From a bacterium (GTDB taxonomy: Bacteria > Patescibacteriota > Minisyncoccia > Moranbacterales > DUUL01), in assembly GCA_030626045.1 (NCBI GenBank), contig DAOUPS010000039.1, forward strand, positions 1-7,622: DNA of 7,622 bases, given 5' to 3'. A program made the translations under genes and the position numbers. The notes under the pieces are model-generated. The model saw only the letters and a list, made by a program, of their open reading frames with translations, had not been told where the DNA came from and searched no databases. Shown in pieces: positions 1 to 5,471 of this stretch (position 1 is the stretch's first letter; every line of letters begins with the position of its first letter).

Positions 1-1
1 C

Positions 2-151
2 GGGGATGTCCATAAATATTTTAATCCTTATGAGTCGCCGTATGATGCGTTCATTGCGTTTATCAACGCGTTGAACGATCTTAAGCATAGAATAAGTTCC
101 TCTGTAAAAGCAAAGCAAGGTCGATGCAGAGCACGAAAAATAACATTATAA
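2..151 (+). CDS. C-terminal fragment of an unidentified protein, possibly a glycosyltransferase
   Basis: An open frame enters from the left edge and gives 49 C-terminal residues (GDVHKYFNPYESPYDAF, then FINALNDLKHRISS) before a TAA at 149-151. The 'YFNPY' motif followed by an amphipathic helix resembles the end of GT4-type glycosyltransferases, where a 'G-x-A-x-Y-F-x-P' strand precedes the C-terminal helix. That is a weak similarity read by eye from a short tail. The tail ends in a basic stretch (KAKQGRCRARK). It lies 16 bases upstream of the DUF5752-like gene and in the same orientation as the GH15 gene, which fits a carbohydrate role. The product cannot be named securely without the upstream sequence. 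Confidence 0.5.
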   Translation, partial: GDVHKYFNPYESPYDAFIAFINALNDLKHRISSSVKAKQGRCRARKITL

Positions 152-167
152 AAATTAAATTCTTACA

Positions 168-509
168 ATGGCTTCGTTAAATCGAGTTCTGGATTTTGTA
201 GAAGAAAAAATGGCAGTACAAAAAGCAATGGGAAAAACAAAAAAAGTTGTCAAGCATCTTACTAATGTGCCCGAAGAGGCTTATTTTTGGGTTTACAATG
301 GTTCCGCTTTGCGAAATTTGAAGGATCTTCAGAAAGCTCTAAAAGGCATGACCAAAGAACAGTTTGAATACCACACAAAACGCAACGGCAATGATTTTGC
401 GTGCTGGGTCAAAGACACATTGGGTGAAAAAGCTTTGGCATCAAAGATCGCGAAACTCAAATCAAAGAAGGGGATACAAAATGCAATTGAGAAATTTCTC
501 AAGAAATAG
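168..509 (+). CDS. DUF5752-like small protein next to a GH15 glucoamylase
   Basis: A 113-aa soluble protein with no signal peptide or membrane segment. Around residues 39-86 it shows the pattern I associate with DUF5752: an aromatic 'YFWVYNG' strand, 'LRNLKDLQKAL', 'MTKEQFEYHT', then 'NDFACWVKDTLGE' with N75, D76, F77, W80 and D83 in the conserved places. The family has no established biochemical function. Its members are often found beside glycosyltransferase and alpha-glucan genes, and here it precedes a GH15 gene by 48 bases. The N-terminus (1-30) and C-terminus (95-113) are lysine-rich helices. The ATG at 168 has no Shine-Dalgarno; M15 is a possible later start. The family assignment is from memory of the motif, not from a search. 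A small regulatory or partner protein of the glucan pathway is an inference. Confidence 0.75.
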   Translation: MASLNRVLDFVEEKMAVQKAMGKTKKVVKHLTNVPEEAYFWVYNGSALRNLKDLQKALKGMTKEQFEYHTKRNGNDFACWVKDTLGEKALASKIAKLKSKKGIQNAIEKFLKK

Positions 510-557
510 TTTTTTGGATATGGAAACAGTCCCGATTAACTTTTTATCTCTACAATA

Positions 558-2525
558 ATGCCGAAATCACTTGCTCTTGGTAACGGCAATATTCTCGTCT
601 GCTTTGATAAGTACGCGCGGATTCGTGATTTTTACTATCATTATGTTGGTTTGGAAAACCATGTCGGTGAGCCGTGCGTTCATAGGATGGGCGTATTTTG
701 TGATAGAGTATTTTCATGGATCAGAGGTGATGAATGGGATGTGAAGATAGATTATAAGGAAGGGACAATGGTATCTGAGGTTAATGCCGTTAACAAAAAA
801 TTGGAAATCGAGTTACGGTTTTCCGATGTTGTTCACAACAAAAAAAACATACTTATTCGAAGAGTGTCGGTCTGCAATTTGTCAGAAAAAGAAAGAGAGG
901 TAAAATTGTTCTTCCACCAGCAGTTTAAGATCTACGACACTGAGCGAAAGGATACCGGCTATTACGATCCCGACCAAAAAGCGCTTATTCATTATGAAGG
1001 AAGGCGGGTATTTATTATTGCCGGCGACAAAGACGGCAATCCGTTTAACGAATTCAGCATTGGCAACTATGGCATAGAAGGAAAGGAAGGGACTTGGCGC
1101 GACGCGGAAGACGGCGTATTGGAGGGAAATCCGATAGAGCATGGTCCGGTGGACTCTGTTATCAGTTTCGCATTCAAACTGAAGAAAAAGGAAATTCAGA
1201 AAGTTTTTTATTGGATCGGAGTTGCGAAATCGATCAAGCAAGCGATTGAAATTCAAAAAGATGTTTTAGAAAATACTCCGGCGGTGCTTCATCAAGAAAG
1301 CCGGCTTTTTTGGAAAAATTGGATAAGCAAGTCAACAGTCGATCTACAAGGGCAGGATGAAAGAATGGTCTCTCAATTCAACAAATCGCTTTTCGTTATT
1401 CGCACTCATACCGGAAACAAAGGAGATATTATCGCATCAGGAGATTCGTCTATGCTTCAGTATGGACATGGAACGTACGCGTTCGTATGGCCGAGAGACG
1501 CGGCTTTCATTGTCATAGCGTTGTGCAAGGCGGGCATGCACGATCTGACAAAACCGTTTTTCGGTTTTTGCCAGACTGTTATTGACAAAGAAGGCTTCTT
1601 TAAACAAAAATTCCGATCGGACAGATCTGTCGGCAGTACCTGGCATCCTTGGTTCAGAAATGGAAAGAAACAATATCCCATACAAGAAGACGAAACAGCT
1701 CTGGTGCTTATCGCGCTGTGGAAGTATTATCTTTCCAGCGCTGATCTTGAGTTCATCGAAGAGCTTTACAAACCGCTTATAAAAAAAGCGGCGGGTTTTA
1801 TGTGTAAATACCGCGACGAGAATACGGATCTTCCTCAAGGAAGCTATGATCTGTGGGAAAGAAAATATGGCACGTCAACATTTACATCTTCGGCCGTGTA
1901 CGGCGGATTGAATGCGGCCAGTAATTTCGCGGCTCTTTTGGGCCATAAAAAAGACCAAAAATATTTTTCAGAGATTGCCGAGCAGATCAAAAGCGCGGTG
2001 ATCAAGAATTTTTTCAACAAAGAAACGAATTATTTTTATAATCTTATTGTTCTTGATAATGAAAAGGAAAAAATATCATACGATGACACTATTGATCTAA
2101 GCAGTTTCTATGGCATGTATCGCTTTAATATTCTCAAACCGGGAGACAAAAAACTGGAAGCGGCGTATGAAGTGGTCAAGAACCGGCTATATTGCAAAAC
2201 GGCCATTGGGGGAGTAACGCGATTTGAAAATGATGAATACCATCGCGTTTCATACGATGTTCCGAGTAATCCATGGTTCATAACAACTTTATGGTGCGCC
2301 CAATACGAAATTACTCGTGCGCAAACACTAAAAGAGCTTGAAAAAGCCAAAGAAAAGATCGATTGGGCGATCAAGAATGCCATCAAATCGGGAATAATGT
2401 CGGAACAAATAAGGGCGGATAATGGAATGCAAGTATCTGCCGCGCCGCTAACATGGAGCCACGCCGAATTTATCTCAACAGTGATCGATTACGTAGAAAA
2501 GCAGAAGAAATTAAAAGGAAATTAA
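558..2525 (+). CDS. Glycoside hydrolase family 15 (glucoamylase-type alpha-glucosidase)
   Basis: A complete 655-aa GH15 enzyme. The family hydrolyses terminal alpha-glucosidic bonds (glucoamylase, glucodextranase, some trehalases) by an inverting mechanism with two glutamates. Residues 1 to about 255 form the N-terminal beta-sandwich typical of prokaryotic members, opening with 'SLALGNGNILVCFDKY' and 'GLENHVG'. Residues from about 265 onward are the (alpha/alpha)6 barrel. 'HGTYAFVWPRDAAF' (304-317) carries the substrate-binding WPRD. 'SYDLWERKYG' (429-438) gives the predicted general acid E434. 'APLTWSHAEFI' (629-639) gives the predicted general base E637. No signal peptide is present, so it should act in the cytoplasm, presumably on glycogen-like glucan, maltooligosaccharides or trehalose; the substrate cannot be read from sequence. 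The ATG at 558 is chosen because the family's conserved N-terminus starts there. There is no SD. It is probably co-transcribed with the DUF5752-like gene. Confidence 0.95.
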   Translation: MPKSLALGNGNILVCFDKYARIRDFYYHYVGLENHVGEPCVHRMGVFCDRVFSWIRGDEWDVKIDYKEGTMVSEVNAVNKKLEIELRFSDVVHNKKNILIRRVSVCNLSEKEREVKLFFHQQFKIYDTERKDTGYYDPDQKALIHYEGRRVFIIAGDKDGNPFNEFSIGNYGIEGKEGTWRDAEDGVLEGNPIEHGPVDSVISFAFKLKKKEIQKVFYWIGVAKSIKQAIEIQKDVLENTPAVLHQESRLFWKNWISKSTVDLQGQDERMVSQFNKSLFVIRTHTGNKGDIIASGDSSMLQYGHGTYAFVWPRDAAFIVIALCKAGMHDLTKPFFGFCQTVIDKEGFFKQKFRSDRSVGSTWHPWFRNGKKQYPIQEDETALVLIALWKYYLSSADLEFIEELYKPLIKKAAGFMCKYRDENTDLPQGSYDLWERKYGTSTFTSSAVYGGLNAASNFAALLGHKKDQKYFSEIAEQIKSAVIKNFFNKETNYFYNLIVLDNEKEKISYDDTIDLSSFYGMYRFNILKPGDKKLEAAYEVVKNRLYCKTAIGGVTRFENDEYHRVSYDVPSNPWFITTLWCAQYEITRAQTLKELEKAKEKIDWAIKNAIKSGIMSEQIRADNGMQVSAAPLTWSHAEFISTVIDYVEKQKKLKGN

Positions 2526-2538
2526 AAACTTCTTATAG

Positions 2539-2595
2539 CTGTCAAAAATTTGATGGTTACACGCATAAAAGTTCGCATAATAACCAGTTATGACG
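2539..2595 (+). repeat. Degenerate start-proximal repeat, copy A
   Basis: Bases 2539-2558 match 4636-4655 at 18 of 20 positions (CTGT, two variable bases, then AAAATTTGATGGTT). The following 35-40 bases are more loosely alike, ending here in AATAACCAGTTATGA. The copy ends 17 bases before the ATG at 2613. Because it recurs in non-coding positions elsewhere, it argues against ATG 2553 being the true start of the membrane-protein gene. Confidence 0.5.
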
Positions 2596-2612
2596 CCATT
2601 CTTAAAACTCTT

Positions 2613-3062
2613 ATGATTTTAGCCCATCCAATAATCGGAATTACATTAGGAAACCATCTCGGTTATTTTTGGTTTTTTGTCCTTGGTTCGATTTTTCCTG
2701 ACATTGATCATTTAATTATATTGATCAAACATAAAATTTTTTCTTGGCGCAAAATCGTCGACAGTGTTTGTTTCGAGAAAAAATACAACATTACTTACAA
2801 AACTAAATATGTACATTCTGTTCTGGGCGCAGTGATTGTAAGCATTCCCGTGATGTTGATTGATTTTACTGGAGGCTTGTATTTTTTCTTTAGTTACATC
2901 ATTCACTTACTATTTGATTGGTTGGACATAGACGAAAAACAATTTTTATATCCGCTCAAGAAAAAATTTAAAGGTTTTCTTCCTATTTTTTCAAAAACCG
3001 AAATGATTTTTACTTTGTTCTTGATTGTATTGATGCTGTTGAGTTTCAAAAACAGCGTATAA
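2613..3062 (+). CDS. YdjM/DUF457-like integral membrane protein (predicted metal-dependent membrane hydrolase family)
   Basis: A 149-aa polytopic membrane protein. It begins MILAHPIIGITLGNHLGYFW and then carries 'GSIFPDIDH' (residues 26-34), 'KYVHSVLGA' (66-74) and 'IIHLLFDWLD' (97-106). This H, DxDH, HS and HxxxD pattern along membrane helices is the signature of the YdjM/DUF457 family, often annotated as membrane-bound metal-dependent hydrolases with no proven substrate. About four membrane segments are visible, the last near the C-terminus (FTLFLIVLMLLSF). The frame is open to an ATG at 2553 (and a TTG at 2550). I prefer ATG 2613 because 2539-2595 matches an intergenic repeat seen again at 4636-4692 and because the family normally starts just before the 'AHP' motif. 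The gap to the GH15 stop is 87 bases. Confidence 0.8.
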   Translation: MILAHPIIGITLGNHLGYFWFFVLGSIFPDIDHLIILIKHKIFSWRKIVDSVCFEKKYNITYKTKYVHSVLGAVIVSIPVMLIDFTGGLYFFFSYIIHLLFDWLDIDEKQFLYPLKKKFKGFLPIFSKTEMIFTLFLIVLMLLSFKNSV

Positions 3063-3093
3063 CAAAGAGTATGCGGTTCAGGAATTTTTCATC

Positions 3094-3111
3094 TATAATA
3101 TCAATAAGGAG
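3094..3111 (+). promoter_or_regulatory. Orphan TATAAT plus AAGGAG module 1
   Basis: A perfect TATAAT (3094-3099) is followed by AAGGAG (3106-3111), a layout that would place a ribosome-binding site at the 5' end of a short-leader transcript. No start codon opening a credible frame follows, and no good -35 lies 16-18 bases upstream. It could be a relict promoter/RBS, or chance in AT-rich DNA. The real genes in this window do not have such an RBS. Confidence 0.35.
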
Positions 3112-3132
3112 TAAAAAATTCCTTCACCCAAA

Positions 3133-3176
3133 TTTTGAAAACTCTATGATATATAATACAAAGGAGGTTTTCAAAA
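3133..3176 (+). promoter_or_regulatory. 10-bp inverted repeat enclosing a TATAAT and AAAGGAGG (orphan module 2)
   Basis: TTTTGAAAAC (3133-3142) is perfectly complementary to GTTTTCAAAA (3167-3176). The 24 bases between hold TATAAT (3152-3157) and most of AAAGGAGG (3160-3167). The TTGAAA inside the left arm is only 11 bases from the TATAAT, so it is not a normal -35. A short frame from GTG 3186 stops after eight codons inside the following repeat, so no gene is driven. It could be an operator-like or relict expression signal interrupted by the REP-like element that starts at 3177. Confidence 0.4.
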
Positions 3177-3239
3177 CGCGCGCTGGTGCGAGTTTGCAAC
3201 TCGGATCTTTAGTCTAACGGCGGCTGAATTAGCAGTATG
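3177..3239 (+). repeat. REP-like stem-loop element, copy 1
   Basis: It begins CGCGCGCTGG, then has a perfect hairpin CGAGTT-TGC-AACTCG (3189-3203), then a conserved 33-base tail (3207-3239) starting CTTTAGTCTAACGG. The same head recurs at 3914, 4569, 5871, 4022 and 6914, and in reverse near 3358 and 7147. The tail recurs at 3365-3397. Dispersed GC-rich palindromes in gaps of an AT-rich genome are typical of REP sequences mobilised by REP-associated tyrosine transposases; no such transposase is present here. Confidence 0.75.
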
Positions 3240-3329
3240 TCAAAATAAAAAAAGACATAAGTGGATTGAGATTGTTCAAGCTCAGGATCTATTATGAGAA
3301 TAATCAAAACAAAATACCGCTGTGAACTA

Positions 3330-3397
3330 TTGGTCCGAGTTGCAAACTCGGACCAGCGTAGAACCTTTAGTCTGACGGCGGCTGAATTAGCAATATG
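3330..3397. repeat. REP-like stem-loop element, inverted copy 2 plus direct-repeat tail
   Basis: GGTCCGAGTT-GCA-AACTCGGACC (3332-3354) is a perfect 10-bp hairpin. Read on the minus strand, 3359-3332 matches copy 1 (3180-3207) at 25 of 28 positions, so the two copies form an inverted pair around about 125 bases. It is followed on the plus strand by a 33-base tail (3365-3397) that matches 3207-3239 at 31 of 33 positions. Inverted heads with direct tails suggest a BIME- or MITE-like composite. Confidence 0.75.
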
Positions 3398-3405
3398 ATG
3401 AAAAT

Positions 3406-3468
3406 GATCAATAACCAATAATCAATTTACAATCAATACTCAATAACCAATTTTCAATGATCAATTTG
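3406..3468 (+). repeat. CAATAA/TCAATT low-complexity tract
   Basis: The words ATCAATAACCAA, ATCAATTT, TCAATAACCAA and ATCAATTT recur in quick succession, giving an irregular tandem array with no coding capacity. It sits between the REP-like composite and the next start-proximal repeat. It could be a replication-slippage product; no function is evident. Confidence 0.5.
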
Positions 3469-3472
3469 TGCG

Positions 3473-3505
3473 CAAGAAAGTTTGTGTAATAACTGGTTGT
3501 GTGAA
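3473..3505 (+). repeat. Degenerate start-proximal repeat, copy C (3' half)
   Basis: The segment CAAG..TTTGTGTAATAACTGGTTGTGTGAA resembles 4667-4692 (TTTATGCGAAAGGTGGTTGTATGAA), with differences mostly between purines or between pyrimidines. It lies 66 bases upstream of the ATG at 3572. Confidence 0.4.
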
Positions 3506-3571
3506 ATATTACTCAAAATTTTTGCTTAGCCGGTAGAAAGGTTTATTAATATAACCAAATCATACAATACT

Positions 3572-3892
3572 ATGACGGCAAAAGAATTTTTTAAACCAAC
3601 AAAACAGAAAATAATTATCTTTTTTATGTTAATTATTATCTGTGCTTTCTTTCTATGGTTTGGCGAATATAAAGAAATGTTAGATACTTCTCTTAAAAAT
3701 ATTCTCTATTTTCTATTGTTTTTACCAGCTATGGTTTTTGGATATATTATTTTTAGCTATTTTATTACACCAGGATTTCAGTCAATAGGTGAGGGTTTTT
3801 ATATTGGTTGGGTTCTACTTGTATTAGCTATAATTTACTGGTACTTTCTTTCCTGTTTGATAGTCTTTATTTATAAGAAATTTAAAAAGTAA
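3572..3892 (+). CDS. Small three-helix membrane protein, function unknown
   Basis: A 106-aa protein with a short lysine-containing N-terminus (MTAKEFFKPTKQK) and three hydrophobic segments at about 14-30, 44-64 and 77-100, ending in a basic KKFKK tail. The 'EFFKPTKQKI' opening followed directly by a membrane helix is a layout I associate with small uncharacterised proteins of Patescibacteria and some archaea; no function is known to me. The ATG at 3572 has no Shine-Dalgarno. TATAAC (3550-3555) could be a -10 giving a leader of about 10 bases. Both flanks are repeat-rich, so it is probably transcribed alone. Confidence 0.75.
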   Translation: MTAKEFFKPTKQKIIIFFMLIIICAFFLWFGEYKEMLDTSLKNILYFLLFLPAMVFGYIIFSYFITPGFQSIGEGFYIGWVLLVLAIIYWYFLSCLIVFIYKKFKK

Positions 3893-3913
3893 ACAATTCT
3901 TTTGCTAAAAATC

Positions 3914-4016
3914 GCGCGCTGGTGCGAGTTTAACCTGTCTCGCCGCAGTGGAAAGCCTAGTCCGCCGTATTGGCGGGCAACTCGCAGTCCCGAGTGCTCG
4001 GGATTCGTTAGTTTAG
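3914..4016 (+). repeat. REP-like element, copy 3, with a nested insert in the hairpin loop
   Basis: The head CGCGCGCTGGTGCGAGTT matches copy 1, but the three-base loop is replaced by 48 bases. The arms GCGAGTT (3924-3930) and AACTCGC (3979-3985) still pair. The insert carries its own palindrome CCGCC-GTATT-GGCGG (3962-3976). Directly after comes another perfect hairpin, TCCCGAG-TG-CTCGGGA (3988-4003), then TTAGTTTAGCC. An inverted relative of the last hairpin is found at 7086-7101. Confidence 0.7.
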
Positions 4017-4021
4017 CCAAC

Positions 4022-4064
4022 TGTGCTGGAGCGGGCTTGTAGCCCGGTCCATTAAGTTTAGCAC
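4022..4064 (+). repeat. REP-like stem-loop element, copy 4
   Basis: TGTGCTGGAG is followed by the perfect stem CGGGCT-TGT-AGCCCG (4032-4046), then GGTCCATTAAGTTTAGC. The arm sequence differs from copies 1-3 (CGGGCT instead of CGAGTT) but both arms changed together, so pairing is kept. That compensatory pattern indicates selection on, or mobilisation of, the folded form. Confidence 0.7.
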
Positions 4065-4138
4065 TATGTACCGGTACGGGCGGGATAGTAACTCAGTTTT
4101 TAGCTTAAACAGTGGTCGAATAAGCAGTATATTAGAAT

Positions 4139-4163
4139 AAAAAAGGCACCTGATCCCTTTTTT
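4139..4163. terminator. Weak bidirectional terminator-like hairpin
   Basis: AAAAAAGG (4139-4146) pairs with CCTTTTTT (4156-4163) around a 9-base loop. Only two G-C pairs close it, so it would be a poor terminator, but A and T runs flank the hairpin on both strands. It lies between the small membrane-protein gene and the next start. Confidence 0.35.
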
Positions 4164-4209
4164 CCTAGCCGATGGTCGGTTTAAAAAAAATTTTATAAAT
4201 ACTAAATTA

Positions 4210-4563
4210 TTGCAGAACATACAAAAAAAAGAAGTTAAATATTTTGGATTTATTTTTTGGATGCATTTAATACTGGTGTTATTTGCTTATCTTTCGCCAT
4301 TTTTATTCAGTTGGAAAATAGTGGGGATAGCGATAGTTTTTTTATTTATACAATATAGTTTAATCGGAGGTTGTGTTTTAAACAAAATTCAATTTGACAA
4401 TACAAGGGATATTACTTTTTTGTACCCTTATTTAAGAAAGTTTGGTTTTAAAATTAATCCATATAAATTTAAGATCTTTATAAGATACATTTTACCTTTT
4501 ATTTTATTATTTATTGCAATAATTTGGCAAATAGCATTAAAAAGAAATCCGTTAATATTATAA
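4210..4563 (+). CDS. Small membrane protein, possibly DUF2784-like
   Basis: Up to 117 aa if started at the TTG at 4210; the first in-frame ATG (4261, residue 18) would cut into the first membrane helix, which is why I keep the TTG. Hydrophobic segments lie at about 11-32, 34-52 and 88-109. A histidine in the first helix (H19) and 'GGCVLNKIQ' after the second resemble the 'H...G.C.LT.LE' arrangement of DUF2784-type small membrane proteins. That is a weak hint, not an assignment. No SD is present; TATAAAT at about 4194-4200 could be a -10 element. The region is very AT-rich, in contrast with the flanking REP-like copies. Confidence 0.6.
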   Translation: MQNIQKKEVKYFGFIFWMHLILVLFAYLSPFLFSWKIVGIAIVFLFIQYSLIGGCVLNKIQFDNTRDITFLYPYLRKFGFKINPYKFKIFIRYILPFILLFIAIIWQIALKRNPLIL

Positions 4564-4568
4564 TCTTC

Positions 4569-4634
4569 CGCGCCAGTGCGAGTTTGGTGCTGTCCGCTGT
4601 TTTGGAAGGTGGCTCAGACCTTTAGTCTGACAGA
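4569..4634 (+). repeat. REP-like element, copy 5, with insert-type loop
   Basis: The head CGCGCCAGTGCGAGTTT is followed by TGGTGCTGTCCGCTGTTTTGG, related to the loop insert of the copy at 6914 (TTGGTCTGTCCCGCCGTATTGG). The tail TCAGAC-CTTTA-GTCTGA (4613-4629) forms a 6-bp hairpin and matches the CTTTAGTCTGAC tail of copy 2. It runs straight into the start-proximal repeat beginning at 4636. Confidence 0.6.
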
Positions 4635-4635
4635 A

Positions 4636-4692
4636 CTGTTGAAAATTTGATGGTTGTATATAAGCAAGTTTATGCGAAAGGTGGTTGTATGA
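4636..4692 (+). repeat. Degenerate start-proximal repeat, copy B
   Basis: The 5' half (4636-4655) matches copy A at 2539-2558 and the 3' half (4667-4692) matches copy C at 3473-3505, so this is the fullest copy. It ends 30 bases before the ATG at 4723. Confidence 0.5.
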
Positions 4693-4722
4693 AGTAGTGC
4701 TTTTTAATAATTTTTACTTACT

Positions 4723-5382
4723 ATGGAAAAATTAACAGATCCTGAAATTAAAAAAGTTTTAAAGTTGAACGAAGAAACAATTATTAGATTGACTAGAGAT
4801 ATTTTCAAAGATCTTCATGCTACTTCAAAAGAGTCTATTGCCAACAGAGAACTTAAAGATTATCTTAAACCTTCTGATTTAAAAGTGAATCTTATCGGCG
4901 GTGAAAGCGAGCAAGAGCAGGAACAAATGATGCGTGTGCAAGCTGCTGTCATAGATGCAGTGCTAGAGGTTTTTAAGAGAATGGAATATAAAGACGATCC
5001 GCCCGAATCAATAAGTATATCGTCCGGCAGTCTTTTTTTGCCAAGTAAGGAAGATGTGCCAGCCTGTTATGGTTTTGAGGAGAAAGGTGAACCTGGTCGA
5101 ATTTATGTTTCAATAAATGGATGTAAAAAAGCTTATGGAGATAATAGTTCTATTCCTGACTATGTTGCTAGTGCTGCTTACGCGGCACATGAAGCAGTCG
5201 AACACGTTAATAATATGCGAGGAATTGATTTATTGACAAGCCCTAGCAAACTATCAAGTAACATTCATGGTGAAGCGGCCACAGAACAGGAAGCTAATAA
5301 AATGGCAAGGAAGATCATCCGAGAGAAGTTTGGGTGGACTGTTTATTTTGGAGACGAAAAAGAATGTCAAAAGCAACTATAA
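4723..5382 (+). CDS. Soluble protein with a zincin-like HEAVEH motif, function unknown
   Basis: A 219-aa cytoplasmic protein with no signal peptide. Residues 1-50 are a charged helical region and 58-70 is a glutamate/glutamine-rich linker. In the C-terminal half, 'YAAHEAVEHVNNMRG' (153-167) is followed by 'IHGEAATEQEANKMARKII' (181-199). This resembles the arrangement of small zinc peptidases (ImmA/IrrE- and M48-like), where HExxH is followed by an 'E..AN.FA' helix carrying a third ligand. Here the spacing is HExxxH (H156, E157, H161), one residue longer than the zincin motif, so metal binding and catalysis are uncertain. Candidate further ligands are H182, E184, E188 and E190. The 'GSLFLPSKEDVPACYGF' and 'RIYVSINGCKKAYG' strands could be the sheet of a zincin fold. 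ATG 4723 has no SD. A degenerate or atypical metallopeptidase is my best reading. Confidence 0.65.
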   Translation: MEKLTDPEIKKVLKLNEETIIRLTRDIFKDLHATSKESIANRELKDYLKPSDLKVNLIGGESEQEQEQMMRVQAAVIDAVLEVFKRMEYKDDPPESISISSGSLFLPSKEDVPACYGFEEKGEPGRIYVSINGCKKAYGDNSSIPDYVASAAYAAHEAVEHVNNMRGIDLLTSPSKLSSNIHGEAATEQEANKMARKIIREKFGWTVYFGDEKECQKQL

Positions 5383-5426
5383 AATTTGCAAACTGTTGGG
5401 TCGTAATAAGCGGTTGGGCAAAATTG
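5382..5426 (+). repeat. Degenerate start-proximal repeat, possible copy D
   Basis: AACTGTTGGGTCGTAATAAGCGGTTGGGC resembles the 'aactgtt' head of copy B and the 'gtaataactggttg' core of copy C. It follows the stop codon of the HEAVEH gene immediately and lies 45 bases before the next ATG. The similarity is lower than among A, B and C. Confidence 0.3.
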
Positions 5427-5451
5427 AAAAAAGGCGAAACATTCATATAAC
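5424..5451 (+). promoter_or_regulatory. Candidate promoter of the cytidine deaminase-like gene
   Basis: TTGAAA (5424-5429), 16 bases, TATAAC (5446-5451); transcription would start near 5458 and leave a leader of about 14 bases before ATG 5472. A TACAAT at 5458-5463 is an alternative -10 that would give a leaderless message. Neither is proven. Confidence 0.4.
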
Positions 5452-5471
5452 TTAGATTACAATGCAATAAT

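Larger units (their letters stand above)
3063..3571. other. 509-base gap without a gene: orphan signals and repeats
   Basis: No frame here encodes a recognisable protein; the minus-strand frame through 3209-3418 runs across repeat DNA. The gap holds, in order, two TATAAT/AAGGAG modules (3094-3111 and 3133-3176), a composite of REP-like stem-loops (3177-3397), a CAATAA-rich low-complexity tract (3406-3468) and a degenerate start-proximal repeat (3473-3505). A TATAAC at 3550-3555 and a TACAAT at 3563-3568 precede the next gene. Confidence 0.7.
3893..4209. other. 317-base gap filled by REP-like elements and a weak terminator-like hairpin
   Basis: No gene is visible; the minus-strand frame across 4008-4220 is generated by repeat DNA. 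The gap contains a nested REP-like copy (3914-4016), a second simple copy (4022-4064), a sequence resembling a diverged repeat tail (about 4111-4130, compare 3219-3238) and an A-rich/T-rich hairpin (4139-4163) just before the next gene. Confidence 0.65.

Noticed and set aside
882..1838. Minus-strand open frames of 124 and 133 codons (882-1256 and 1437-1838)
   Set aside because: They lie antisense inside the well-supported GH15 gene and encode no recognisable domain.
2550..2612. N-terminal extension of the DUF457-like protein from TTG 2550 or ATG 2553
   Set aside because: The extension coincides with a repeat also found in non-coding DNA at 4636-4692, is not hydrophobic or family-like, and the conserved 'AHP' motif begins right after ATG 2613.
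3209..3418. Minus-strand frame of 69 codons through the gap, and a similar one at 4008-4220
   Set aside because: Both are made of REP-like repeat sequence and have no protein-like features.
3177..4634. CRISPR array or attC/integron array
   Set aside because: The repeats are hairpins of variable spacing, orientation and arm sequence, without regular unique spacers, and no cas or integrase gene is present.
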